DNA of 64,000 bases, from NCBI GenBank assembly GCA_030062745.1, contig CP099848.1, positions 19,331,081 to 19,395,080 of the forward strand. The letters run 5' to 3'. This DNA is from Capitulum mitella (lineage: Eukaryota; Arthropoda; Thecostraca; Pollicipedomorpha; Pollicipedidae). Shown piece after piece: positions 23,091-35,699 of the stretch (positions are counted from its first letter, which is position 1; every line of letters starts with the position of its first letter). Position numbers and translations under genes: made by a program. Under the pieces are notes generated by a model. That model saw only the letters and a program-made list of their open reading frames with translations, was not told the origin of the DNA and did no database searches.

Positions 23091-25389
23091 GGAAACGTTA
23101 GCCTGGCAGCGGCAGCCAAGACGCTCTCGAACGTCTTTGTTTACGCCGAGCAATGCCGCAGATCTGGCCGAACGTGCTCCGAGCGGAGGATCAAAGTTAT
23201 TGGGGCGCACCGTGAAAACAGGCATAAACTTGGCCCTCGCTTTCGGCTACAGTCGACGGCCAGAGGCGAAGTTGCGGTCACCGAGAAATGACGAGACTCG
23301 TCCTTGTAAAAATGAAACGTATGCAGAAAAATAGCGCAAAACTTTTGCGCCGTCTATTATTCCTTGTTTCTTTTGTTGATGTGAAACTTCGGTGCTTTTT
23401 GTTCGGAAGTTTAGGGAGATCCTGATTCAGCAATGCACAAATACATGTCAGCTGACGAATGATAATTGGCTCTTGGAGCACAGACGTTGTTTGAGCTCAG
23501 GGTTATTTGTGTTTGCTTTGTACAAAATATGAGCTCTTGAAACGGAGAACGTTGGTAAAATTGCAGAGCCGTAAACCTTTTAAATTATTGGCAGCATCTC
23601 ACACATCGAGATCATGTTATGCTTCTTCTCCTGGGTGGAGCATGTTTTGCAGCATGAGGGCTTCTTTCTCACCACCCAAACGTTATGTGGCTGGTCGTCG
23701 ACATTTTCTTACATCATTTCGCTTCGACACACCATATAACAGACACCAGATGGGGCGACGCTAAGCGGCCACGTCAACTAAATCCGTTGCCAAATGGCCT
23801 TACAATGGGCCAATCTGCTCCCTAGCCACTTGATGAGCACGACATCAGTCTCCGCCATCAGACGCTAAGCAGCCGGACAGACCAATCAGCGCTCGCCGCC
23901 GCCGCCGAGCGGCCGGGCCGCCCAACAAACACGCCATCGCAAAGCCGGTAATGAATGCAGGCGGGCGAGTCGCCGGCGGGATTGCAGAGGAACAAACAGG
24001 ACGACGAGCCGGCCGGCCGGGCTGTCAATCGGCTCAGTCCCCATTGATCCGCTGTCCGCCACCGGCCCCATCCAAACAAGTCAATACACGAATCCCGGCG
24101 GAGGCTGCTGCCGGTAGGCGTCATCAGACGCGCCGGGCTCGTACCGACTCCCTCCCGAAATTCCCCCTCCCCCACCCCCAACGCGCTGATGGTCTGCAGC
24201 GGTGGCCGATTGCGGCCAGAACAATCGAACCATTTCGATGGAAGATGAAGACTGGAAGTAGCACGCACCCGGTTTGCATTCCGCGCGTGGTGCACCGACG
24301 TGTCAATGCGTATCCGAATAACGGCTTTGATCGGCTGATTCACGGGTATCACCGTGTATTTATGTTCAATGCAAATCCAGCTGGTCAGGCACCTTGTTTG
24401 GCGCATGAAGGGCTGGAGCAGTACTTCCAAAGTTGAGGCGACACTTCGGAATCCAAATGTGGTCTATTGCGTTTCTCTTGTAACCCTCATGTGCATTTTC
24501 AATTATTGGTTTGTGTCTGCGTTTCCCCTTATTTAAATTACCAAAAGAAAGGGCTGGTTTTTTATTTATGTATACAAACATTTTGCGCTCAAAAATCGCA
24601 AGCTAAAATGCCACGCGTGCCCATAGCATCGTTTTGTCGCTACTGATATGTTCAAAAATATATTCGGAAAAAGTCGAAGAGACGAACTCCCAATACAGCT
24701 GGATGAAAATAAACTATTTTCACTAACTATAACATATGGTGGATGCTTATTATAACATATGGCATATTATTATAACATATGGCAACCGGCGTGAGAGGCT
24801 GCGACGCGAAATGGCTCTGAAAGTCAGAAGCGTCGTTAAATAACCCAATAACCAATAACATACGGTGGATGAAAATCCAAGACTTTCCAGCAAATGAACT
24901 ACCTTGCGGTGAAAACAGCATAATTCATTGCCAGCTGGTAGCGACGTTCTTAGCATACAAAAACCTCTACGCCAGCGCCGGCCGCACGATTTTATTTTTC
25001 CGTTCGTGGATTCATGCTACGGCCTCGGTAGTAATAATTAATCCCTGCGTGTTCAACCTCATCCTTGCCTGGTCAGACAAATATCCCGGCAAAGATGCTG
25101 ATCGCTGAGTGCCCCATGCAGCGGCCCAGCCGAAGGAAAACAGACAAGAGAAAGCGGTGGCCACGGTGGAGGGGCGGAGGAGGCGGCTGCATGGGGATCA
25201 GCTCGTTAGCGCGCCCGCGACCCAGGAGTGGGATGGTCTGAGCCGGCTGCCTGGCCGGCCTCTTGGCACAGCGAGCGGTCAGTAATAGGCTGGTATAATG
25301 TCGTCCGGGTCGCCTGGGGGGAGGCTGGGGTAGGACACACAAAGGGGCCGCCTGTAGCCGGAAATGGCCACTGGCCAACGCTGGTCCTC
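23091..25389 (-). other. Probable intron of the receptor gene
   Basis: This lies upstream of the terminal exon on the minus strand. No recognisable TM1-TM5 segment was found, such as a DRY-type motif. A GC-rich zone at 23870-24200 has long open frames on both strands without a domain. Small CATATGG direct repeats occur at 24733-24784. Assignment as intron is inferred from the incomplete receptor exon. Confidence 0.4.
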
Positions 25390-25420
25390 CGAGATAAAGA
25401 TAAGGAGAGGGAGAGACGAT

Positions 25421-25455
<35 letters not shown>

Positions 25456-25578
25456 GAGAACGAGAGAGAGAGAGAGAGATGGAGGGAGAGAGAGAGAGAG
25501 AGGGAGGGAGGGAGAGAGAGAGAGAGAGAGAAGAGAGAGAGAGGGAGAGAGGGAGAGAGAGGGAGAGAGAGAGAGTGG
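25390..25578. repeat. Purine tract, (GA)n/(GGGA)n
   Basis: About 190 bases of the plus strand are almost exclusively A and G, mostly GAGAGA with GGGAG interruptions. On the receptor-coding strand it is a CT-rich polypyrimidine tract. Long mirror-symmetric purine runs can form triplex DNA; that is general knowledge, not shown here. Confidence 0.95.
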
Positions 25579-28299
25579 AGACGAGATAACGGTTGCGTCA
25601 TGATAACTTCAGCATGCTGAGAAACGGCTTGCCACTGCCTAGAAATTATCCAAGGCCAACGTGAAACGCAATTACTGCTTTCCCATGCGAAAACCTTGGC
25701 AATTGTCATGTCGCTATGTACTGCATTAGATATTTATCGCTTGCAAATTGTGTTCATCAATACGTGCTGAGCAAGCTCCATGAATAATGTGGAAGGTATT
25801 CATGTATTTTCATGTGCATTCGTCCATTCTTGGCAAGAGCCAAGTTACGGGGGTGAGGAGGACAACACGGTGCTGTGAGGTAAACCATAGGGGTAGACTA
25901 TGGATGAAACCGTGAACAGGACAAAAATAATCGTGTCATTGCCAGCCTCCTGTTTTTGGAAAATGCTATCGACGTCTCGTTTTGGCAGAATGAGCATGAT
26001 ATTTTCATTCCCATTCTGTGGATGTATCGATGAGCTGCAGTCTGTAGAGTGTGTAGGTGCAAAATTTATTGCAAAGTTTTCATGCGGTACCTCAATCTCT
26101 AGCAGGCCCACAGAGACCAGTTCAAGCTGTGCCGCCGTACGTGCGAGTATTGCGGTACAGACTAGTCACTATTCTGCAGGCGGCTGCATAGGCCACGGCT
26201 TGATTGGTGGCGCCACCATGGGTTGCAGACGAAGTCGATTGGCCGAAGCGGAGCCTAATTTCATATTTGAGGATACTTGGCAATCCACAGACGTCCTATG
26301 GACCAGCAAATACGGCGTCGCAACCTGCAGCTGAAGTCCAGCTTAAAAACGGCAGTGGATAATATCACCATTTCGCACACACGCGTTAAAATACACCCAT
26401 TTTAATTTAAGTTTACAAACGGGGAACGGCAGATTATTTCGCAGGGGGTCTCAGCAGCGTCCGATACATGCAAACCGGCATATCTGGCATACTTGAGGTA
26501 TATTCATAGCAAAGGCATTACACACATATTGGACAATGAATAGGCAATATTTGTGAATGAAATGAGAAATCGTAAAAATCAACGAGCAAGCGGACTCCTC
26601 GACTTCTAATATTTTTATGATCAAGGGACCTCAGTTCACCCGTGCTATCCCGCTCAGAAAATCAGCGTTTTTTCTACTTTTTCTGACGAACAAGACCTAT
26701 TAGTTCATGAACTTTGACCGTTAGCAGCTGCTGGTCGAAGAGGAACTATATTTCACGTGTAACTGCATACAAATAGCTGAAGAAATCAGACTTGTTCAAC
26801 AAGATTTTCAAACAAGCAGGCAAATATCACAGTTGTCTGACATGTCTAGAATGTTACCAGATATATCTTTGGACGCTATCATGCACCGGGGAAGCCAAGG
26901 GGAGCCCCCCCCCCCCCTTAGGCCCGCATTTTCGTGAAAACCATTGCACATCGTCTTCCCAGCGGGCGCTTCCCGCTTATGGAAATCCTGGCTGCGCCCC
27001 TGATTTCATGCAACGTTCTTCATAAACGTCGCGTTTCAGAGACATCGGAACACAAGTGTCTACACGCGGAACTGAATGTCGCCGGCACGTCTAACACACG
27101 CTCGAAGATAATCCGCAGTTCCTTGTGGGTCCGTCTCAGCGGCCGAACGGCGGAGTCCCGGCCGACGTCTGAATGGTACCGCTTGAGGATTACCGGGCCG
27201 AAATCCGACAGAACACCTGTGCGCGACCAGCAGCTCACCGCAACCGCTTGTCAGCCTTCTGGTGAGTGATGGTCGAATCGCAGCCTCCCGCCAGCGCTCT
27301 GAAGGGGATCTCCGCAGTGATGGTCTGTGGTCCAGTCGTCCGGCCGTCCCGTCAGGACGCGAAGACACGGCTCTGAGCCGCCACTGCTTCGGTGTCCGGC
27401 TGCCGCACTGTTGGGCCTTCACTCGAACAAATGTTGATCAAATCGCTTCTTTTGCGTATGGACAGTGGCTTGACGTCCGTTAAGGAATGTATTCAGCTTC
27501 TGAGCATTTTTTTCACGAACAAAATCGACTTTGCCGGAGTGCACTTCATGAGGCTGCATTGTTTAACTTGTACCTGCAAACTTGTCGTCGTAATTCCGAG
27601 AACTCAATTTTGCAATCAGCAGTCGGATATTCGTAATGGGACGACTGAGTGGCTCGAATACGGGATCATTTATTCCCAGAATGCAAACTGAAGGTTTCAA
27701 TTCAATAATGGAATGGCGATGCTGTCTTCGACAGCCGGTCACTCACTTCAATCTGGCTCAAGTTTTGAGTTATGTTGCATCTCGATCCTTGGATTCTGTC
27801 AAACTGAGACCCAGTCAGGACGGTACTTCAGCTTTTCAGATTTTGAAAACCGGTCACCAACAAAAAATTATTTTGATATACGTCCATTTGCTTATGTGCG
27901 CCGTAAACTGGATTTCGAATATATTCCTAACATGTCAAACGGGCCGTGATGCATACCAGACAGACGTCCTATGGTCTGTTGGTCCTGGTCCTGTTCCATG
28001 GTCCTGTTCCATATCCATGGTTCTGTTCAGGCGCAAATGATAAACGCGTCAATGGTAAAGAAGCTTATATGAAGACAATAACAAATGATTGACGGTTCCG
28101 CAACCTCCCTGAACCGTGGATCCATACGCACTTTTGGCCAGCGCAATGCGACGGCACATGAGTCTCGACAACACAGTACATGGACTATGCAAACGGGATA
28201 ATATAATGTATGGTTAAGTGGTAGACAGATCCTATTTAGATCGCCTTTCAACACTGGCACACAATGACAGCGGTACAATACGTTATATATGTATATTTG
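25579..28299. other. Unassigned sequence
   Basis: No gene is supported. A stretch near 26905-27000 (C run, then GGCTGCGCCCCTGATTTCATG) looks like the end of a mobile element by its C-rich subterminal style, but no partner end was found. A moderate GC island covers 27080-27420. Confidence 0.35.
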
Positions 28300-28354
<55 letters not shown>

Positions 28355-28455
28355 AGATATATACATAAACATAAATTGTGACATAAATAATGGCGAATAG
28401 ACAGATCCCATTTAGATTGTGTTCAACACTGGCAGTATCTGAAAGCTGTGATACC
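28219..28455. repeat. Direct duplication flanking a microsatellite
   Basis: GACAGATCCTATTTAGATCG followed by TTCAACACTGGCA at about 28224 recurs as GACAGATCCCATTTAGATTG with TTCAACACTGGCA at about 28399. The copies lie about 175 bases apart on either side of the AT/GT microsatellite. This looks like a local tandem duplication that captured the microsatellite. Confidence 0.7.
28300..28351. repeat. (AT)n(GT)n compound microsatellite
   Basis: About seven AT units pass directly into about eighteen TG units. Confidence 0.95.
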
Positions 28456-28781
28456 ATCGTTAACAAATGTCATCTCTCCTCCGTCGTGCTCTGTTTATAC
28501 TCTTCAGCTCTGTTTACAGGAAAAAAAATCGTGTGGTCTGTCTAGCCCATTCTTTTGGCAGGTTTCATTGCAGCCAACATAAACATCAATGTCTTTTTTA
28601 CAGCCACGAGAACGCACAGTTCTGTTGGGTTTATATAAATTTAAGTTTAGTGATTCTGGCAACTAGTGTTGTAGCTTCTTATGCCACTCTTGGCCGCATA
28701 TGGTAGACTGGATCCACAGGCCGCCTGCACAGCCCATCAAGCCAGTAATGAGTGCCATCGCTCCTTGGCCAACGTGGCACA

Positions 28782-28814
28782 GTTGTTCGAATCAGGCATA
28801 ATGATTCGAACAAC
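28782..28814. repeat. 13-bp perfect hairpin
   Basis: GTTGTTCGAATCA (28782-28794) and TGATTCGAACAAC (28802-28814) are exact reverse complements around a 7-base loop. A third ATTCGAACAACG follows at about 28820. It may be the end of a small inverted-repeat element. Confidence 0.75.
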
Positions 28815-29560
28815 CTATATTCGAACAACGTAATAGAACCTAGGCCAGACAAACCCCTTGGTTTTTGGCAATTAGAAATAAGCTCGAGGGCATCTGCCAC
28901 AACCCACTAGATGCTTGCGTTCCCGTGAACATAATTACACAAAAACATGCACGAAACACTCAAAGGCTATACATCGAAATGGTCCTTTTTGGACCTTCAT
29001 GACACTGGAATTAATATACCTTGCCGCATTTTCTTTTTTTTTGACTAGAGGCATAATTTCCTTACTGCATTGATATTCGCAACTTTTCTGGTTTATGAAT
29101 TTAGAGACGAAATGAAACAGTATTTTTACTTCCCCTGAAAATGGCTCAAGGAATTGGTTACAGGTGCAGATCGGAAGGTATCAGGATATGAAATCCTGAT
29201 TGTACGATGGAAAATATAGTTCCCACCATCCATTTTCGGGATCCGCTGGCAAAGAAAAATACATCTTTGGCCAGTCACAAGGTGTTCATGCTGTCACAGT
29301 AAGCTGTGTTTAACATACATGAATGATGACGAAAACATCCTTGGACATCTTTGAAACTAATAATACCTCATGATGTCAGGCGCCAACTATTAAAAAGGTA
29401 AATTATCATCCAACAGTAAACGACGTTATGATTTGCCTGCGACGTGCTGACAACCGTATTAACACGGCAGCACATCCACAGCTATATCACAGCCCAGACA
29501 AAACAAAAGCACGATCCAGCAGGCGGAACAAGCGCAGGCTTCCACGCCACGACGCGCAAA
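28815..29560. other. Unassigned sequence
   Basis: AT-rich stretch with no open frame, structure or repeat that I can support beyond the hairpin just before it. Confidence 0.35.
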
Positions 29561-30000
29561 CAAGCAGCTGCTGCAGTATCTGAAAGCTTCGGCTGGCAGC
29601 GGCGCGCGGCGGTGCCGGGGGCCGCCTGCCAGCCGGCCGGAGCGCCGCCAGCCGGGCCGCCGGGCTGGCAGACGGCGGCCCGGCAGCGGCGCGGCACGCG
29701 GCGGCCGGCAGCGGCGCCGGACGATCAGCGCCGCCGCGCCACAGACAAATGGTTCCGGCCGCGGCCTGTTGGTGTTGGGCGGCGGCACCGCTGTCCCTCG
29801 CCGACGCAGCCGCCGCGGACGCTGGGCGGCGGCCAGCTGATCAACTGGGTGAGCCGGCCACTGGAGGCGGGCCAGGACGGCCGCGGAGCGCACGGCAGAC
29901 CGCTGACCTGATTGGGAGCCTGACCCGGGACCGTGACCCGCCCCGGCGCTTTGGGGTCACGCGGGACAGCCGCAGTGTCGGCGTGGACACGGACGTGACA
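29561..30000. other. GC-rich island, CCGG-dense
   Basis: This island is made largely of GCCGGCGG-type words and has long open frames on both strands. None shows a domain. It may be a CpG-dense regulatory segment of the gene region or a GC-rich repeat. Confidence 0.35.
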
Positions 30001-30057
30001 GTGAGTGGCGTTTGTGGTCGTCCTGGTAGTGTCGCTGGGCACAGCGACCGAAGAGCC

Positions 30058-30195
30058 TGACAAAATGTACTGTTCATACGCCCAGGAACCCGAAGAAGCT
30101 TTTTTCAACCGTCACCCAAAATCAACTGACACAATGGACTGTCCATACGAGCAATTTGGCGAATTGTTTCTTCTCGGTATTCATAAGACAGGCTA
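30058..30195 (+). repeat. 69-bp in-frame duplication in a short open frame
   Basis: GACAAAATGTACTGTTCATACG at 30058 recurs as a 19-of-22 match 69 bases later at 30127, and similarity fades after the first third of the unit. Both copies lie in one plus-strand frame ending at TAG 30196 or so, with DKMYC and DTMDC at corresponding places. The frame has no ATG before the first repeat, and a TGA precedes the GTG at 30005. A gene is therefore not supported. Confidence 0.5.
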
Positions 30196-30700
30196 GTTTC
30201 AGCCAATTTGTTAGCTATCTTTATTCCTCAGTTGTTAAATGATCATTAAGGACTTTCATTTTTCCCTCTGGTGCTATTATAATATGCCTGACATCTTGAC
30301 ACACTTCAAATGAAATTTTATCGATGTTGAGTCTGCTATGTTGCAGTTATCCTAATATTGTTATTATTTCTGCATGTGCAGCAAACTGCAAACAAATGTG
30401 ATGGAATATAATGATGGAATGATAGAACAAATGATAGAACCACATACCTAGAACAGACATGACTATGTACATGACTTGCAGGATGAGCTGGTTTAGCCCA
30501 TGTGCGCAGCGCAGGTAAAAAGGACAAATATGGTTATTACAGATCATGTATGCGGTGTCTTATGTAATAAAAAACAATTCTCCACAAAACGAAATGTGCG
30601 ATTAGTCAGTATCACTAAATGGTGTTTGGCAGATGCCTCCTTCAGCACTTTCCAGACCCCGTCGGCTTTGTCAGAGGCCATTTGGCGCAGCGTCTCACAA
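30196..30700. other. Unassigned AT-rich sequence
   Basis: No open frame with recognisable content and no clear repeat. It separates two GC-rich islands. Confidence 0.35.
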
Positions 30701-33700
30701 AACAGGTTCCCAAACCCGTCGGGGAGTCTGGGGCGCTTTGATAACTGCTAGCGACGGCGAAAACCGGCTGGAAGCACGTGGGGCGGCGCCGTGCACGAGA
30801 TCCGCGCCCCCCCCCCCGGCGCGGCGCCTCGGTCCGCCCGACTCCAGCCGGGCCGGCGCCGGCGGGAGCGGCGAGATCAAACCCGGGGCCGCCTGGGCGC
30901 CGGCCAACCGACGCCTCTCCCGGGACGGCCGGCCGCGAAATTGCTCCTGATTGGCCGACACCTGGCGACAGCGGCGGCGTCGCCCGCCGCGCGACCGCGG
31001 CCTCTGACGCCCGCCGTCCGCCCCCGCGCCGCCGCCACCGACCGCCGCGGCCGCAGCTTCGAACCGGCCCGAAGAACGCCTCGTTTCGATGCATGACATC
31101 ACAGGTTGTGGCCATAAAGCGCAAATGTCGGCCCGTTTCGAGCGGACCCGACTTTGGCAGAATGGGTACTTAAGCGTGGTGTAATGCGACATTGTCCCCA
31201 AAGTTCGGGAACAGTTTCGGAACTTAAGGATGACGTCTAAGACACGTGCACTGACGTGAACCTTTTGTTTGATGATTTGTCAGAAGTTGACTTCGTGGAT
31301 ATGTCGCAAGCGCGTTCTTGGAATCAACGTCCGAATGGTCATAATACACGTTTTATGGTGATAGCGAGATGTTGCAATGTGCCCGTTCGATAAAGAGCTT
31401 TAGTATTTTTGCAACCTGCTGGGATTGGACGGTGGGTACTTATTCTAACCCTGAAAATATTATGTACAAACTAAGCCCGGCTAGCCAGCAAAAACACGCT
31501 GTACCATCTCACCATCGAGCAAATGACTTCACCGCAGTGTCTGTCCTCCGAGCGGGTCTCCGCAGCCGGCCTGATCCTCCTCCCGTGAGACAGCGTCAGC
31601 GCTAAGTCGCGCCACTGGCGGCCTCGCCGGCTCCGTCCGAGACCAGCGGCGGTCGCCGGGCCCGATCCCGCTGTCCGGCGGCCGGCCGCATGGCCCCGGC
31701 CGACGGGCCGACGCGCACCTTCGTCGCCCGCCGGAATTCGCGCCGGCGTCGATTATGCATGAGCACGGCAGCGGAGGCGGCGGCGGCGGCGGCGCGGTTT
31801 AAATCGAGCCGAGCGGCGGCCGCGGCCGCTGCCAGACCACGTCCGAAGCCGCCGCCGCTTGGCTGCCGCCGCGGTCCGTCGGCCGGCCGGCCGGCGGGTG
31901 ACGAAACAGGCCTCGGCCCGCCGCCGTTCCGCCGCTCGCACTTCCTCCTGGCGAGCGGCTAGGTCCGGCCGGCGGCCACTTTGTGAGGTCGCTGCCCGTC
32001 ACGGACGGCGCGTGCGGCCGTGCACGTAATCCACCCACCAAGTTGGCCGGCTCTCAGTTTCGCGGCGGCAAGTGCGCCAGGCGTGCGCGCTGGCTCGCCG
32101 AATCTCCATCATCACGCGCACGTGTTCCTCATCGACAACACCACAGCGGCGAAGGCGTCGTCTGCCACTGCAAAACACGGCCCGGCGCCGGCGGGCGCTT
32201 GTCATTCCCCGTCGCTGACAGTTAGCCGCGCGGGTGTACCCGACTAAAAGCATAGCCCTGTTTGTCCGCCAGCGGCCGGGGGGCACAGCCGAGCGCGCGG
32301 GCCGTGCATGGCGGTCTTCAAATGTCGCGTGCCGGCCGTGGATACGGTGCGAGGAGACGACGAGGGGCGGACGCGCAGCGGTCCGGCGTCGCCGCCCGCG
32401 GCCGGACGTCACCGGTTCTGACTCACAGGCGCGGCTTCAGACGACGATGCCGGAAAACCGGACCACCGGACCAACAAACCAGCGGACCACCGGAACAGCG
32501 GACCACGGGACTGCCGGACCGCCGGACCACTGGACCGCCAGTAAAAGTGCAGGCCTGACGGGCGGATGCAGCCCTGCTCTGGCATGCTGGCCGTTCGGAA
32601 CGGCTCTCTGGAGGTTGAACTTTGCCATTCAATGCCTCTCTGGATGTGGACACAAGAATATATCTAAGCAAGGTACATTCCGTTTAGTATCCTGACGCAG
32701 CACGCATTGACAGATCCTAGTAAAGATGTTTCAAAGCAAGCAAAGCAAAGAGTTTCCGACCCTACCTGATTCAAAACACCCGAGCTTAACTTACAAAACA
32801 ATCAAATACAATGGCAAACGTAAGCACGCATGCCCGTCATCTTGAGGCACTTTGGTGATTTATCGTTGTTCCCCTCTCCCACTGGAAGGACGTGGTTCCA
32901 TGCCTTTTACTACTGTCATCGATTTCCAAGCGACGTCGGCTCGCGCTGGATGACCTCGGCGAACCCTGCACCGGTCGGCGCCGCCTGCCTTACTGCCGGC
33001 CGTTTCCCGCGCAGGAGGTCCAGGCCGGGCGGCAATAGCCGACCTCGCCGGCGTCACGCCGCCCGGAAACATCGGGCATTCCGGCCGGTCGGCGGAGCCG
33101 GGGTGCTGACCCCGGTCACGACCGCGACCCTCGCGCGGCCGCGGCGACCGCCGTGACCCCGGCTCGTTACTCGGGACGTGCGAGAGCCGCTCGCTGTGAC
33201 CCTGGTCCGCGGTGGCCGTCAAAACGGGAGGATGTGCCGGCCCGGCCCGGTGATCGTCCTTCACAGCGGTCTCCAGGGTCGCCGTCGGCCGGAATGCGCT
33301 GTTGCGTGAAGGCTCGCGCATCGGTCGTGTTTTGGTGTCATTGCCTGTATGGTTCACGTTCAGGTTTCCTCGCGATGAGAAATAGCGATCATCCAGGCAA
33401 AGGTCGCCGGGTGCCGGTGGCGCAAAGGTCACCATCGTTGGACAGCCCGGCGAGGGCGTTCGGGTCCAGTGCGCTGGAAATGACTCCAACGCTGCCGCAC
33501 AAACCGCGTCTGCTGTTCGCGCCCCAGACCGTGTCGCAATGCCCCCCCCCCCTAATTCCCCGCCGGTCGGCAGCAAGTGCTGCTGCAGCAGCTGTCTCTC
33601 CCCACCGTCGGCCGCGCTCCGCGGGAGCGGTAGCACTTGACCTCGCTAACGCTGACCCAGGCGGGGACGGCTGAAAGGCGCGCCGGGGAGGAGCAATCAG

Positions 33701-34920
33701 CGGCGGGGATGCGTCAGCGGGCCGGTGAGGACCGCGCCGCCGTCCCGCCGCCGGCGGCTCCGCCTCGTCTCGGCTGGTCCGTGAGCCTCCCCGCCATACG
33801 ACCTGTCCCCGCCCTCGGTCCCGGCCGTACTTCTCAGACAGACAGGTGCGAAGGCGTTACCGCTCGAGAAACCTGACCCACCACACGGGCCGCAGTGCAT
33901 TTTCCTGGGAAGGTGGCGGAGTTCCGCACGTGAGCAGCTCGTCACCGAGATATTGGCTACCTCCGGGAGGACGGCGCGGCTGCCTGTCGTCCCGTAGAGT
34001 CGGTCAGACCGATGTGGCTGCCCTCTCCCCGGTGTCCCATGTCCAATCTAGCGGCGATCTGCCGGCCGCCTCATGAGAGCCCTGGTCGTCACTCAAGCAG
34101 CCCCCCAGGGTCCAGTCCAGGCCAGTCCATTGACTACCGTGCCGCTCGAGGCATCGCCGAGGGATTTACGGCTGTATACCGTGAATAAAGACCCACACCT
34201 ACTTTCTGGTTTTGCTCTGACGGCGACAACGTCACTAGAAACAGTTTGATATTCCAGGAAGGTCCTTTTAGGCGCAAGTTGATTGCTTCCGGGTGGTCCG
34301 TCAACTATCGGGGATGTCATGTGTTAACAGTGAAAAGTGCAAGGTTCGACCCTCTAGCCATGTATCGAACAAACACTACCCTGAACTGGAAACTGTACCA
34401 GCTTTGCGATGGCGACAAGACTGTAACGAAAACAATCAACGAAGCGACTTCAATGGAACTTGCCGGCAACCTCCAGCCCCCATCCGCCCGTTCTCGTGTC
34501 CGCCTAGAGTCGACCAATCGGCCTCCTTAAACCCATACGCCTCCTGCGATCAGCCAGGCGGTCGGGTGCCGGCCGGCCGCCGTCCGTTGTCGCCGCACGC
34601 GCCGGCGGTATAACCGTCCTGACGAGACGAGGCCGCGAAACACCGGTCTGGATGGGGCTGATCGACGGCCTGTCTGGGGGTCGGAGCCGCGAACGCGCGG
34701 CCGGCGGGCGGGGGCCGGGCCCGGGCGGCGGCCGCTGACGTCCAGACACGCCTGCTGCCGCCGACGCCCGGAGCGGCCGTTTGTTTACCCAGCTGCAGCC
34801 CGGGGCGTCGGGGCAGGCATCACCGCGGCCGCGCCGAAGACAAGGCGCAGGAGAGCGGTCCGAATGGCGTCTGGGGTTATTGTGCGGTTGGAGATGGGCG
34901 TGTGTTCGGAACCAGGATGG
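30701..34920. other. Broad GC-rich domain, no recognised gene
   Basis: GC-rich sequence dominates here, in blocks at about 30.75-31.1, 31.55-32.6, 32.9-33.9 and 34.5-34.9 kb, separated by short ordinary stretches. Open frames above 100 codons occur on both strands and in overlapping frames. Their translations are rich in Arg, Pro, Ala and Gly, as expected from composition. I recognise no domain and no clear exon. Confidence 0.4.
32450..32545. repeat. Short GC-rich tandem repeat (CCGGACCAC type)
   Basis: About nine variants of a roughly 9-base word (CGGACCACC, CGGACCAAC, GCGGACCAC, CCGGACCGC) lie in succession. The same CGGACCAC word dominates the 28-bp minisatellite at 4818-4985. Confidence 0.8.
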
Positions 34921-35699
34921 GCTTGCCGACGGCGGTGTTAGTCATTGTTGCGGAACTAAGGCGACATTCGTAGTTTCACGTTGATCTGCGTTGTACGTCA
35001 TTGTTGCTCCTTGAATATATTGAGTAGTGCAAACAAAACTTGCAATGTTCTCTGCCGCTGGTAATGAATAACTTACGTTGTTTGTTTATCTTTTTATCCA
35101 CCAATATTCCCGTTGACGTCAAAGACATTTATGGCTGGGATATTTTGGTATGGGATATTTTTCAGAAGAAGAGTGAGCTGCCAAACCTCCTTTTCTTTTC
35201 CAAAATCGACAAGTCTTTTCTTAGCCGTTTCGTAAAACGGCAGTCAGAAAAACGTCCTGAAGCGGCATTTTACCGCCTGCAGAATGGTAAACTGAAAACC
35301 AAATAACTTTCGGCGTTTGGTATGAGGCGTCCTGTACAAAACAGCGCTTAGTGCGCAAGGGTATTGTGAATATCGACAGTGCAGTTGGTAGACAAACGGC
35401 GATTATTTTCAGAAGTTGGCTATTGCGCGTCGTTCCAGTTTGTTTGCGTTCATTGTTCTGCACCGGCCCAACCCAACTGACTAAATATACACGAGGGCTT
35501 AGCCTCACAGACAATGGATAGGTTCAAACAATGACGTGCGCATCCGGACCTTCTTGCGGTGAGGGAAAGCCCAGGAAAGGAAAAAGACCTGGAGTATGCT
35601 ACTAACTGCAGCTTTAAATGACCCCTGTTGTGCGGTGAAATGAATGGCTAGTTTTTGGCCCAAGATCACGACACTCCTGGGTAAGAAGACTCTTCTATC
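34921..35699. other. Unassigned AT-rich sequence
   Basis: One 88-codon open frame at 35040-35306 has no motif that I recognise. No repeat structure is clear. Confidence 0.35.

Noticed and set aside
22310..23119. Overlapping minus-strand frame of 269 codons in another phase
   Set aside because: It is a frame shadow of the receptor; the phase that carries CWLPFF and NPVIY is the other one.
22321..23334. Long plus-strand open frame opposite the receptor exon (337 codons)
   Set aside because: It is the antisense shadow of the receptor exon in GC-rich DNA. Its translation is Arg/Ala/Val-rich low complexity, with no domain, while the minus strand encodes clear TM6 and TM7.
23858..24436. Overlapping 161- and 190-codon frames upstream of the receptor exon
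   Set aside because: Tested as a candidate upstream receptor exon, but no transmembrane pattern or DRY-type motif is present on the minus strand, and the frames are GC-driven.
25364..25709. Glu/Arg-rich and Ser/Leu-rich frames across the purine tract
   Set aside because: They are translations of the GA/CT simple repeat and not proteins.
30005..30196. Possible 63-residue secreted peptide with a hydrophobic start
   Set aside because: The hydrophobic part begins with GTG, an in-frame TGA lies immediately before it, and the first ATG comes after the supposed signal peptide.
34246..34362. tRNA-like T arm (AGGTTCGACCCT) near 34342
   Set aside because: No A box or acceptor pairing could be found at a suitable distance upstream.
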